Below are positions 9,800 through 16,990 of a DNA stretch of 64,000 nt, in pieces. The stretch covers positions 1 to 64,000 of the forward strand of contig CAVXVO010000006.1 in NCBI GenBank assembly GCA_963765295.1, read 5' to 3'. Under the pieces are notes generated by a model. That model saw only the letters and a program-made list of their open reading frames with translations. It had not been told where the DNA came from and searched no databases. The position numbers were made by a program, and so were the translations under genes. Each line of letters opens with the position of its first letter. Positions within the stretch are counted from its first letter, which is position 1. Source of the stretch: PALSA-612 sp963765295 (GTDB lineage: Bacteria; Actinomycetota; Thermoleophilia; Gaiellales; Gaiellaceae).

Positions 9800-10294
9800 A
9801 GCGGTCATCGCGCTCGAGAACGCGCCTGAAGGCGGTCGGGGGTTGCCCGTCGACACGGCCGAGGTCTATGGCCCGCACACGAACGAGGAACTCGTCGGTC
9901 GCGCCATCAACAGCGGGCGCGGCCAGGTTGTGCTCACGGCTTCCTGACGGGGACGATCCAGTCGATCGACGATTTCGACGACAGCGACTGGCGCAAGACC
10001 AACCCACGCTTCACCGGCGAGAACTTCCAGCGCAACCTCCGCATCGCCGAGGAAGTACGCGACGTCGCCGCCGAAGCTGGCGCAACGCCTGCGCAGGTTG
10101 CGATCGCGTGGCTCCTCACCAAAGGTGACGACATCGCGCCCATCCCCGGCACGAAGCGGGTAAAGCGTGTCGAGGAAAACGTCGCTGCCGACGACGTCAT
10201 GCTCACCCGTGCCCAGATCCAGAGACTGGACGACCTCCCCGTCGCCTTGGGCGACCATCACAACGAAGCCCAGATGCAGATGCTCGAACGCTGA
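9800..10294 (+). pseudogene. Aldo/keto reductase with a large internal deletion
   Basis: The 5' piece has the AKR active-site strand (VDTAEVYGPHTNEELVG), which carries the catalytic Asp and Tyr, and runs to GQVVLT near 9946. It then joins, in another frame, directly to the C-terminal half (GFLTGTIQS...FTGENFQRN...TPAQVAIAWLL...PIPGTKR), ending at TGA 10292. A normal member has about 325 residues. Roughly 130 middle residues, with the catalytic Lys/His region, are missing. The product cannot be functional. Repeats resembling integrase arm sites lie on both sides. Confidence 0.75.
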
Positions 10295-10366
10295 CCCTTG
10301 AACAGCTCGGTTCGGTGGCCCCGACGAGCTGACTGGTTCGGTCAGAAGAGCCGGGATCGCGTCTCG

Positions 10367-10387
10367 TTTGGCAAGTCTTTGGCAAGT
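10367..10387 (+). repeat. Tandem doublet TTTGGCAAGT x2 (arm-type site candidate)
   Basis: Two exact copies of TTTGGCAAGT are spaced 11 bases apart, about 110 bases before the tRNA-Val 3' half. By position and spacing they look like arm sites on the left side of an attachment core. Confidence 0.55.
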
Positions 10388-10494
10388 ACAGCCGAGAAGC
10401 AGCGGGGGCTCCCGCGGTCGGAGGGAATGGAGAATCGCTCGCTTTCCAGCGGTTTCTTTCCCGTCGGTTCCCGCTGAGTCTCTAGCAGGGGCTA

Positions 10495-10536
10495 TTCACA
10501 CGCGGGAGGTCGCTGGTTCGATCCCAGCCGCGCCCA
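10495..10536 (+). other. tRNA-Val(CAC) 3' half, probable att core
   Basis: The sequence begins inside an anticodon loop (TTCACAC, anticodon CAC) and continues through the 3' anticodon stem (GCGGG), variable loop, a perfect T-arm (GCTGG / TTCGATC / CCAGC) and the 3' acceptor strand CGCGCCC plus A. The 5' half of a tRNA is absent: upstream bases do not pair with the anticodon stem or acceptor. This is the form left by a tyrosine integrase that uses the tRNA 3' end as its core. Confidence 0.75.
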
Positions 10537-10584
10537 TCGCTTAACCAAGCCGTTTCCAGGCTTCCGGGTTTGGTCGGGCAGCGC

Positions 10585-10607
10585 AAATGGTGAGTGAAAT
10601 GGTGAGT
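10585..10607 (+). repeat. Tandem doublet AAATGGTGAGT x2 (arm-type site candidate)
   Basis: Two exact 11-base copies are spaced 12 bases apart, lying between the tRNA-Val and tRNA-Trp 3' halves and ending three bases before the Trp core. The motif shares the TGG core with the TTTGGCAAGT and CTGGTGCA doublets at the other sites. Confidence 0.55.
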
Positions 10608-10610
10608 ACA

Positions 10611-10655
10611 GGTCTCCAAAACCGGGGGTTGCAGGTTCGAGTCCTGTCTCCCCTG
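10611..10655 (+). other. tRNA-Trp(CCA) 3' half, probable att core
   Basis: The sequence contains the anticodon loop CTCCAAA (anticodon CCA), the following stem, a T-arm (GCAGG / TTCGAGT / CCTGT), the acceptor 3' strand CTCCCCT and discriminator G. The 5' half is missing: the bases before the loop belong to the AAATGGTGAGT repeat. A terminator hairpin follows 22 bases downstream, as after a normal tRNA gene, so the right side is probably the original chromosomal flank. Confidence 0.75.
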
Positions 10656-10676
10656 TCCCGCTTGTAGAAGCCAGGA

Positions 10677-10704
10677 AGCCCCTCTTAGCAGGGGCTTTCT
10701 CTCT
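10677..10704 (+). terminator. Rho-independent terminator after the tRNA-Trp fragment
   Basis: AAGCCCCT and AGGGGCTT form an 8-base stem around a short loop, followed by a pyrimidine/T-rich run (TCTCTCTT). This is the typical terminator of a tRNA gene. Confidence 0.7.
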
Positions 10705-10754
10705 TCGGGTGACCTCCTCGCATTCCCGTGAGACCCCGTCAAGACCCGTGATGT

Positions 10755-10785
10755 TGGGCGCACCTGGGCGCACGCTCGGGCGCAC
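10755..10785 (+). repeat. Triple tandem repeat TGGGCGCAC (arm-type site candidate)
   Basis: TGGGCGCAC at 10755 and 10765 and CGGGCGCAC at 10777 are spaced 10 and 12 bases apart, about 100 bases to the right of the tRNA-Trp core. They would be the right-hand arm of that attachment module. Confidence 0.5.
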
Positions 10786-11121
10786 ACCGCGGTCGTCGGC
10801 ATCCCCGCGAGCCTATTCCTGATGACTATTGGATGCCTGCTCTGCCTGACCGTGATCGGCCGCCCGGCAGGCTTGGTCTGCTTCGGGCTCGGGTTTCAAG
10901 GTGCTGACGATCGACTCACCGCGGCGGACGCTCGTTTGCGTGCGGCGCTGAGAAGCATCCGCTCCTGCAACGTCGGTACCGTTCGGAATGGGCTGCTTCT
11001 GGTGCTCGCTCGTGCCGGGTTTGCCCGCGTCGATGGCTCGGACCACACCGATGAATAGCCGGCCGCAGACGATGCGTTCCTCGTATACGTCACCAGAGAC
11101 ATTTGGTCAGTGCGTGCGCGG
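10786..11121. other. No convincing gene
   Basis: Short open frames exist on both strands, but none has a family signature. The region is downstream of the BTAD regulator and shows no clear terminator. Confidence 0.4.
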
Positions 11122-12891
11122 TCACGGTCGTACGATCCAGACTCGGCCACTGCCGACCGCGACGTCGCGGGGTGACCCTCCGACCGAGATCGTGGTGACC
11201 TTGTTCGTCGCCGGATCGATCCGGGAGACGGTGCCGTCTTTTGCGTTCGTGATCCAGACTGCGCCTTCGCCGAGGGCGACGGCCGAGGGACCGCTCCCGA
11301 CCGGGATCGTTTGCATGACAGAGTTCGTCTTCGGGTCGATCCTCCACACCGCGTCCTCGGAGTTGATCGTGGCCCAGACCGCGCCGTAGCCGGTCGCGAG
11401 GTCGCCGGGGATCCCCGGAAGCCGGATTGACGCAGAGACGGTTTGCCGTCTCGGATCGATGCGCACCAATACCCCGGTCTTGGAGGCTTTGTCGAAGCCG
11501 GCAACCCAGATCGCCCGGCTGGCGACCGCGATCGCGAGCGGAACCGCAGGAACGGGAATCCTTTGGGTGACGCGGAGGGTGGTACGACTGATTCCGATCA
11601 CCGCATTCTGTCGCTGGCTTGTAACCCAGATCGAGTCCTTGCCGATGGCGACATCCGGGAGATCTCCGTGGCCGTTCCCCTCGAAGGGGATGTCTTCCGT
11701 GCTGGTGGAGAGAGACCTGATCCTCGCCAGCGAGCCGTCGTAGGCGACCCAGCCATAGTCGGTGCTGAGCGCGATCGATCCGAGTGAATGCGCCGGGAAG
11801 GTGGGGGCGACTGCGAATGCGTCCGCGACGCTCATCGATTTCGGGTCGATTCGCGTTACCGTCTCGCCGGTTGAGTTCATCGCCAGTACTTCCAGGCTGC
11901 TGGCTGCGATTCTGACGGGGAGGTTGCTGACCGGGATCGCCGTTTCGGGCTTGTTCGTCTTCGGATCGATGACGGTGATCGCGCTCTGGGCAAAGCCGGG
12001 AATTGGTTTGCTGTTGCCCCGGCGGGTGAGCAGGATCGCCGCGACCGCGATCCCGCTCGCAAGGAGGAGGGCAACCACGACGACTGGGACCCTTGAACCC
12101 CTCTTTCTGGCCGTGGCCGGCGGGAGGTCAGTGCGTTTCGCGATCGTGGGCTGCTCGAGCGATGGGTCGTGGACGAGGATCTGCCGCTCGAGTTGCTGCA
12201 GGGTCTGGCCAGGCTCGATTCCGAGTCCCTCGGCGAGTTTCTGTCTGGCGCGCTGGTAGACCTGTAGCGCCTCTGCCTGCCTGCCGGAGCGGTACAGCGC
12301 CAGCATCAGTTGGCCGAGCAGGCGCTCCTGGAACGGGTGCTCGGCTACGAGGCTCTCGAGTTCACCGATGAGGTCCGAGTCTCTTCCGAGTGCGAGATCG
12401 GCGTCGATCCGCTCGATGAGCGCGGTCACGTGGAGCTCCTCGAGGCGGGCGATCGCCTCCCGGGCGAACGCTTCGTAGGCGAACTCGGCAAGCGGCGGCC
12501 CCCGCCAGATTCCGAGCGCCTCGTGCAACAGAAGCGTCGCCTGCTCAGAGTCACCGGCAGCCCGGGCTCGTTTGCCTTCTTCAAGCTGCTGTCTGAATCG
12601 ATCGAGGTCGAGTTCGTCTGGGTTGACACGAAGTGCATAAGCGCGCGCCTGGGTCTGCAGGCGGTCGTCGCCGAGGACGCGCCGCAGTTGTGAGACGTGG
12701 TTTTGGAGGATCTTCGCGGCCGTCGCCGGCGGCGCTTCGCCCCAGAGCTCGGCGATTAGCCTGTCGGTCGACAGTGATTCGTTCGGGTGAATGAGGAGGA
12801 GCGCGAGCAGCGCGCGATGTTTGCCGCCCCCGAGCGAGAGTTGCCCGCGGTCGTCGCGGACCTCGAGCGGACCGAGGATCTTGAATTCCAT
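11122..12891 (-). CDS. BTAD-family transcriptional regulator with membrane anchor and beta-propeller sensor
   Basis: The protein has 589 residues. Residues 1-85 are an OmpR/SARP-like winged helix (MEFKILGPLEVRDD...ISQLRRVLG-type end). About 95-245 is the bacterial transcriptional activator domain, helical TPR-like (PFQERLLGQLMLALYRSGRQ). One membrane segment lies near 265-290 (VPVVVVALLLASGIAVAAIL). From 300 on is a YVTN/NHL-type beta-propeller of repeats ending in IWV, with recurring AxGxGAVWxT and RIDPxT. The propeller would lie outside the membrane, so ligand sensing could reach the DNA-binding domain in one polypeptide. I chose ATG 12891 because the family starts MEF-x-ILGP; an upstream ATG at 12927 is also in frame. 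Confidence 0.85.
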   Translation of the reverse strand: MEFKILGPLEVRDDRGQLSLGGGKHRALLALLLIHPNESLSTDRLIAELWGEAPPATAAKILQNHVSQLRRVLGDDRLQTQARAYALRVNPDELDLDRFRQQLEEGKRARAAGDSEQATLLLHEALGIWRGPPLAEFAYEAFAREAIARLEELHVTALIERIDADLALGRDSDLIGELESLVAEHPFQERLLGQLMLALYRSGRQAEALQVYQRARQKLAEGLGIEPGQTLQQLERQILVHDPSLEQPTIAKRTDLPPATARKRGSRVPVVVVALLLASGIAVAAILLTRRGNSKPIPGFAQSAITVIDPKTNKPETAIPVSNLPVRIAASSLEVLAMNSTGETVTRIDPKSMSVADAFAVAPTFPAHSLGSIALSTDYGWVAYDGSLARIRSLSTSTEDIPFEGNGHGDLPDVAIGKDSIWVTSQRQNAVIGISRTTLRVTQRIPVPAVPLAIAVASRAIWVAGFDKASKTGVLVRIDPRRQTVSASIRLPGIPGDLATGYGAVWATINSEDAVWRIDPKTNSVMQTIPVGSGPSAVALGEGAVWITNAKDGTVSRIDPATNKVTTISVGGSPRDVAVGSGRVWIVRP

Positions 12892-13054
12892 CGCCGTACC
12901 GGCTGACCCTACCGGCGAGACAGGCAACCGGCTGTTACCTCCCGGTTGCCTGCGCGTGGGCGGCAGTTACCGCCGGATGCTTGCCCGCTGACCGATCGAC
13001 GGGACGCTTGTCCGGTCGACTGCATCGGGCGGTCGCTGAACAAAGGAGCACACC

Positions 13055-13567
13055 GTGAAGCATCGGCTGTTCAGGAACGTGGCGCTCGCGCTCGTGGTCG
13101 GCGCGTTTGTCGCCCCGCTGGCGTACGCGTCCGGCTCGTACGACGGCTACAAGTCGAGCTACCCCCAGCTGCACCAGCTGCACCAATTGCGCTCAGCAGG
13201 CTCCGCTCGAAACGGCGCTCTCCATGTGACGAAGAAGTGCCCGGATTACCACGGCCTCGCCGGTGAGCACTGCACGATCACGTCCTCGAACATCCCCGCG
13301 ATCAAGGTCGGCTCGAACGTCGTGTACGCCTCGGCGGCCGGCGATCCGACTCCTGGCCAGTTGAACAGCGACCTGATCATCGACGGGCCAGGCAACAACA
13401 CCGCCTACGGTCACGTCGTCCTCGATCTCTCGACCGGCACCGGCGTGGTGACATTCTCGGGCGGGACCGGGGAGTTCAAGCATTTCCACGCCTGCGCCGC
13501 GGTCACGCCCATCGGCGGGGTCAACTACGCCTGGGACGGGACGTACAGCTTCAACCCGCCGAACTAA
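13055..13567 (+). CDS. Secreted protein of unknown function with a small beta-barrel-like domain
   Basis: The protein has 170 residues. A signal peptide (VALALVVGAFVAPLAYAS) is followed by a mature part rich in short beta strands. The TFSGGTGEFKHFHA segment resembles the strand-turn of allene-oxide-cyclase/dirigent-like barrels, which is a weak resemblance. Four cysteines are present. The ATG at 13055 follows AAAGGAG at good spacing. It is divergent from the BTAD regulator with a 160-base shared upstream region, so that regulator may control it (inference). Confidence 0.7.
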   Translation: MKHRLFRNVALALVVGAFVAPLAYASGSYDGYKSSYPQLHQLHQLRSAGSARNGALHVTKKCPDYHGLAGEHCTITSSNIPAIKVGSNVVYASAAGDPTPGQLNSDLIIDGPGNNTAYGHVVLDLSTGTGVVTFSGGTGEFKHFHACAAVTPIGGVNYAWDGTYSFNPPN

Positions 13568-13590
13568 CAGGCGTCCCTGCCCCAATCACG

Positions 13591-13625
13591 GATGCCGGCG
13601 CACCCGACGGCAGTGCGCCGGCATC
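13591..13625 (+). terminator. Perfect 12-bp hairpin after the secreted protein gene
   Basis: GATGCCGGCGCA and TGCGCCGGCATC form a perfect stem with an 11-base loop, 24 bases past the stop. No T-run follows, so it may end transcription inefficiently or protect the 3' end. Confidence 0.55.
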
Positions 13626-13638
13626 CAGTACCGGTCGG

Positions 13639-13910
13639 ATGAAACGGGTCATCCTCATCATCGGCGCCGCGGCCCTAGCCGCGGCCGGCCTTGCCTGGGC
13701 GGCGATCCCCGGCAGCGACGGCACGATCCCAAAGCTGCTACCAGAAGAACAGCGGCAATCTACGCGTGATCGACCCATCGACCGACAGTTGCCGTTCGAG
13801 TGAGGTCGGGCTTAGCTGGAACCAGAAAGGCCTGAAAGGCGACCCAGGCGTCGCCGGGCACTCCGGGCGCGCCTGGGCAGAACGGGACGAATGAAGCCCT
13901 ATGGAACTAA
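13639..13910 (+). pseudogene. Short collagen-like secreted protein, two frameshifts
   Basis: The ATG at 13639 opens a signal peptide (LIIGAAALAAAGLAWAA) and the head IPGSDGTI. A shift near 13730 leads to SCYQKNSGNLRVIDP and WNQKGLKGDPGVAG, and a second shift near 13855 leads to GTPGAPGQNGTNEALWN and TAA at 13908. This is the same family as the gene at 27530-28317: an IPG...CY head with RVID and SWN motifs, then Gly-X-Y repeats. Here the Gly-X-Y tract is very short, so the gene is either truncated or a minimal member. Confidence 0.7.
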
Positions 13911-14037
13911 GCGGACTCGAACGCCCAACGCGGCGAAGGACATCGAAGACTCGTCCCGCGTCGACCGCCTTGCCATCCTGGTAGATCGGCTCGCCCGCAG
14001 CTCGGCCTGAACCACGGGCCACGCGAAAGGCGGCAAA

Positions 14038-14057
14038 CCGGTGCAATCGCTGGTGCA
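14038..14057 (+). repeat. Tandem doublet SYGGTGCA (left arm of the tRNA-Arg module)
   Basis: CCGGTGCA (14038) and CTGGTGCA (14050) are spaced 12 bases apart. The same doublet occurs at 50207-50226 in the second module. It lies about 50 bases before the tRNA-Arg 3' half. Confidence 0.55.
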
Positions 14058-14108
14058 CGGGCCCGCCGATCGGCGCTTTCTCCCTGCAAACGAGGGGTTC
14101 AGCACGCC

Positions 14109-14151
14109 GGTTCCTAAACCGCGTGCGCAAGTTCGATTCTTGCCGGGGGCA
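14109..14151 (+). other. tRNA-Arg(CCT) 3' half, probable att core (copy 1)
   Basis: GGTTCCTAAACC is the anticodon-loop region (anticodon CCT), followed by a variable region, T-arm (GCAAG / TTCGATT / CTTGC) and acceptor strand CGGGGGC plus A. No 5' tRNA half precedes it. The 43-base core is identical at 50277-50319, in the same orientation, and the surroundings (about 230 bases) are clearly related, so both are copies of one attachment module. Confidence 0.75.
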
Positions 14152-14259
14152 TCCCGCATGAACAGGCGGAAAGCGGTTTACGAAGCGGGCTTGCCCGAGA
14201 TCGCGGGTGGTTCGGTTGTTCCGCCTAAGACCGCCTGAAACCGCTCCTGAGGGGCGGCG

Positions 14260-14279
14260 ACTGGTGCAAAACTGGCGCA
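14260..14279 (+). repeat. Tandem doublet ACTGGYGCA (right arm of the tRNA-Arg module)
   Basis: ACTGGTGCA (14260) and ACTGGCGCA (14271) are spaced 11 bases apart, about 110 bases after the core. The corresponding site at 50418-50448 has three copies. Confidence 0.55.
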
Positions 14280-14340
14280 CGGTGGACGCTCACCTATTCG
14301 GCGGCTCGAAGCTCCTGTTCCCCCGCGCGGTGGCACCTTC

Positions 14341-14810
14341 GTGAGCGACATCGAACAACTTCTGCCCGAGATACATCAGGAAGTGACCTACGTCGGCGGT
14401 GACGCCGTGACCGAAGCTGCTCTTGTCGAGACGCTCGCGCGGCTACCCGCTGACGTGCGGAAGTTCGCCCTGGAACGGTGCGTGTTCGCCTCCGTCGGCC
14501 GGACGACGGTCGGGCACTAGTTCCCAGCCCCGGCACAGGTCGTTCTCACCGAGGGCATAGAACAGGAGGCGAGCCAGTGGGTATCGTGGTCGAGGAGGAG
14601 TTGGAAGCGGACGACCTCCGCAGCGTCATCGCGCACGAGATCGCGCATCTTTGGCTCGACCACGATTTCGGCGTGCCTAGTGAGACATGGCTTCGATGTG
14701 AACTGGAAGCCTCGGCGCTTGTGCGAGATTGGGGGTTCGCCGGCATGGGCGCAGATGCATCAGACGCGCAAGCATCGTCGAAAGCGCGGCACGACCCACG
14801 AACCGGCTGA
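14341..14810 (+). pseudogene. Small putative metallopeptidase-like protein, disrupted
   Basis: GTG at 14341 opens SDIEQLLPEIHQEVTYVGG and continues to a TAG at 14518; the same frame goes on (VVLTEGIEQEASQW). It then shifts near 14578 into IVVEEELEADD...VIAHEIAHLWLDHD. The HExxH motif in AHEIAHLWL is the only catalytic clue, as in small ImmA/IrrE-like or similar zinc peptidases. An in-frame stop plus one frameshift make it a pseudogene in this sequence. No upstream repressor gene is visible. Confidence 0.55.
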
Positions 14811-14966
14811 CCGAAGAGGGACGGCGCCTTGCCTCGCCGAAGACTCGCCTTCGCGGTCGAACGGAGGTTCTGCCTACCCCTTCCATCGTAAGGAGGGCGA
14901 ACTACGGGACATCCTCCTTGCGGCTGCCTCGTATAGAGACCGACCCGTTAGTATGTGTTGGCAAGG

Positions 14967-15641
14967 TGGGCAACGGCGACAGGGTCATCGGGTACGTGCG
15001 CGTCTCGACCGAGGAGGGCGAGCGGCGCGGGGCTTGACGCGCAGCGGGCCGCGATCGTGGCGGAGTGCGAGCGGCGGGGCTGGGCGCTCGTCCGGGTCGA
15101 GGAGGACGTCCTCAGTGCCCGGACGATGAACAGGCCGGGACTCAGGAGCGCCCTGGAGTCGTGCCGCTCCGATGAGGTGGATGGGATCGTCGCCGCGAGG
15201 CTCGACCGGCTGAGCCGCTCGATCGTCGACTTCGGGAACCTGCTCGAGGAGGCACGACGGCGCGGCTTCAACGTCGTCGCTCTCGACCTCGGGCTCGACC
15301 TCTCGACGCCGCAGGGCGAACTCGTCGGCAACGTGATCGCCTCCGTGGCGCAGTGGGAGCGGCGGATCATCGGGCAGCGGACCAAGGAGGCCCTCGCCGT
15401 GAAGAAGGCCCAGGGCGTCAAGATCGGGCGGCCGGCGACGCTTCCCCCACCTCTCGTCCGGCGCATCCGTCGGGAGCGGGGCCGGGGTAAGAGCTTCGCC
15501 GCGATCTCGACCGGGCTCAACCGCGACGCCGTGCCAACCGGCCATGGCGGGAGAGCCTGGTATCCGGCGACCGTCCGGGCTGTGCTGCGTCGCACGGACG
15601 GCCGGTCGGTCGGCGAGGGCGACCTCAGACGTCGTCAGTGA
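14967..15641 (+). pseudogene. Serine recombinase (resolvase/invertase family), frameshifted
   Basis: This is a small serine recombinase of about 225 residues. The N-terminus (RVIGYVRVSTEEGE, with the catalytic Ser in RVS) is in one frame up to a TGA near 15037. The next base frame has GLDAQRAAIV, then ARLDRLSRS, the QGELVGNVIASVAQWERRIIGQRT helix and a C-terminal helix-turn-helix-like part (RRIRRERGRGKSFAAIS). A one-base indel near 15020 separates the catalytic serine from the rest. It is the only recognisable full-length recombinase in the window and lies 0.8 kb from the tRNA-Arg module. Confidence 0.8.
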
Positions 15642-15668
15642 GCGCGACGCCCCCTGCAACGTGGGCGG

Positions 15669-15881
15669 TTAGAGCACCTTCTCCGCCTGGTAACTGTCTC
15701 TGATCTCATCGTTAAAGAAGTCGCCTTTCGAGTGGGCCCGCAGAAGCTTTCTATAGACGGCCGCGGGGACGGGTCGGTAGCGGTAGACGCCGCCGTGCCA
15801 AAACTCAATCTGCAGCGTCTCCGTCGGCTCGTCGTATCGGACGGAGACGATGCTCTCGGACGCGACGATCCTCCTACGCAC
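15669..15881 (-). CDS. KTSC-domain protein
   Basis: The protein has 70 residues and consists almost entirely of a KTSC domain (SIVSVRYDEPTETLQIEF, VYRYRPVPAAVYRKLLRAHSKGDFFN, IRDSY). This is a fold related to the C-terminus of lysyl-tRNA synthetases and common as a stand-alone protein in mobile regions. Function is not established. The GTG start overlaps the stop of the upstream fragment (15874) by eight bases, and AGGAGG lies inside the first codons, so the true start may be a few codons downstream. Confidence 0.75.
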   Translation of the reverse strand: MRRRIVASESIVSVRYDEPTETLQIEFWHGGVYRYRPVPAAVYRKLLRAHSKGDFFNDEIRDSYQAEKVL

Positions 15882-16020
15882 CCAGCTCGGACGCGACGCG
15901 CCTTGCAGCGGCGCCGGGGTCAGAAGTCACCTCGAAGTCCCAAAGCCGGATCACCCGCCACCGCGTGTCGCCTTTCAACCATTCCGCGACAGGCTCGCCC
16001 GGCTCGGTCAGGCGCTCGCC
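15874..16020 (-). pseudogene. C-terminal fragment of a possible small nuclease
   Basis: About 45 residues end at TAG 15874 and include RWRVIRLWDFEV and a C-terminal helix (DPGAAARRVASEL). The pattern resembles the last strand and helix of DUF559/Vsr-like restriction-endonuclease-fold proteins. The identification is tentative. Upstream the frame is blocked by a stop and no N-terminal part is seen. Confidence 0.3.
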
Positions 16021-16503
16021 CGCAGCGCGAGCCGTGCCGCTCGACGCTTAGTAGGGGCTATCCCCAGCCGGAGTGAAGCTGAACGCGGACGGCTCCATGG
16101 AGGGTGCCCGTTGCGTAGCGAATCACGAGACGTAGGGTGTCGAGGTCAGCCTGCTCGAAGTCGCGAATCTCTACCACTGGGCGAGTTGCCAAGCCGAGAC
16201 CGTACCGACGACGGTTCCTGCCGCGTTTCGTCGAAGTCTCCTCGTAGCCCCAGACCACCTGGTTCCCGACTCCTGAGGTTCGCTCAGACGGCACGGAAAG
16301 CCGCAAATGAAGGTCGAGTTCCCGCTGCGTCTTCGAGCGGTTCCCGTCACCTCCGGAGCGTCACTCAATTGCGAAGACGGCCCGACGAGCGCGAAATGCG
16401 GCGCCGCGAAACCACGCGCGGTGGCCCAAACGATCGTCGGGCGTCTCGTGTGGGTCACGTCCGGGTGGCACGGACTGCAGCAAGGATACTGGGCGCCGAT
16501 CAG
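16021..16503. other. No gene identified
   Basis: Both strands have open stretches, but none has a convincing start or family motif. The region probably contains worn-out coding DNA between the fragments on either side. Confidence 0.4.
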
Positions 16504-16804
16504 CCGCTTGTCATCGGAGTAGACGACTCGCCCGCCGGGTGTCCAGAGCTTGACCTCTCCGGCAGGTTCTTGACCTTGCCGATGCTGGCCGAGTAGTTGA
16601 TGTGCATCGACCTCGCCTGCGCCTTCGAGGAGATGTCGGTGCTGAGATAGTGTCCTTGTGTTCGTCGTAGTAGCCCTGCCACGACGTCACCGTGGTCGTG
16701 CCTGCAGGCCCCGTGGTCGGCTCACCACCGGCCGCGTACGCCGCAACCGCGAACGCGACGGCGGCAACCGCCGCAACACTCGCAACAAGCAGCTTCTTCG
16801 ACAC
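16504..16804 (-). pseudogene. Chimeric remnant: secreted protein N-terminus joined to a sensor-domain fragment
   Basis: GTG at 16804 opens a signal peptide (VASVAAVAAVAFAVAAYA) and a conserved secreted-protein head (GPAGTTTVTSWQGYYD). A frameshift near 16645 leads to TDISSKAQARSMHINYSAS. After KVKNLPE another frame carries VKLWTPGGRVVYSDDKRLIG, a motif typical of the extracytoplasmic sensor part of histidine kinases or diguanylate cyclases. Two unrelated genes therefore seem to have been joined and then decayed. Confidence 0.5.
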
Positions 16805-16990
16805 GTCGAGACCTCCCTCGACTCGGGAACCGGATGAGTGGTGTACCCGAGACGAGCGGTTCGGATTGGACGCGCGGCCTTCCGAGGCTGGCGGCGTCAA
16901 GCCTGAGGGCGTGTCCGGCCCGGACGAATCCGGAGCACGGGCGCCGGGCGCGGGTGTGTCAGCCCGCGCCCGGCCGTCGCCTGCCAGCCG

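Noticed and set aside
10482..10802. Minus-strand open frames with phrases such as QDSNLQPPVLET and WDRTSDLPRVN
   Set aside because: These are the well-known false proteins read antisense through tRNA sequences; here they are produced by the tRNA-Val and tRNA-Trp 3' halves.
13899..14280. Minus-strand open frames over the tRNA-Arg module
   Set aside because: Same antisense-tRNA artefact (NRTCARG-type text); no real gene.
15850..16596. A 248-codon plus-strand frame
   Set aside because: Arg/Ser-rich noise overlapping minus-strand fragments that do show homologous motifs.
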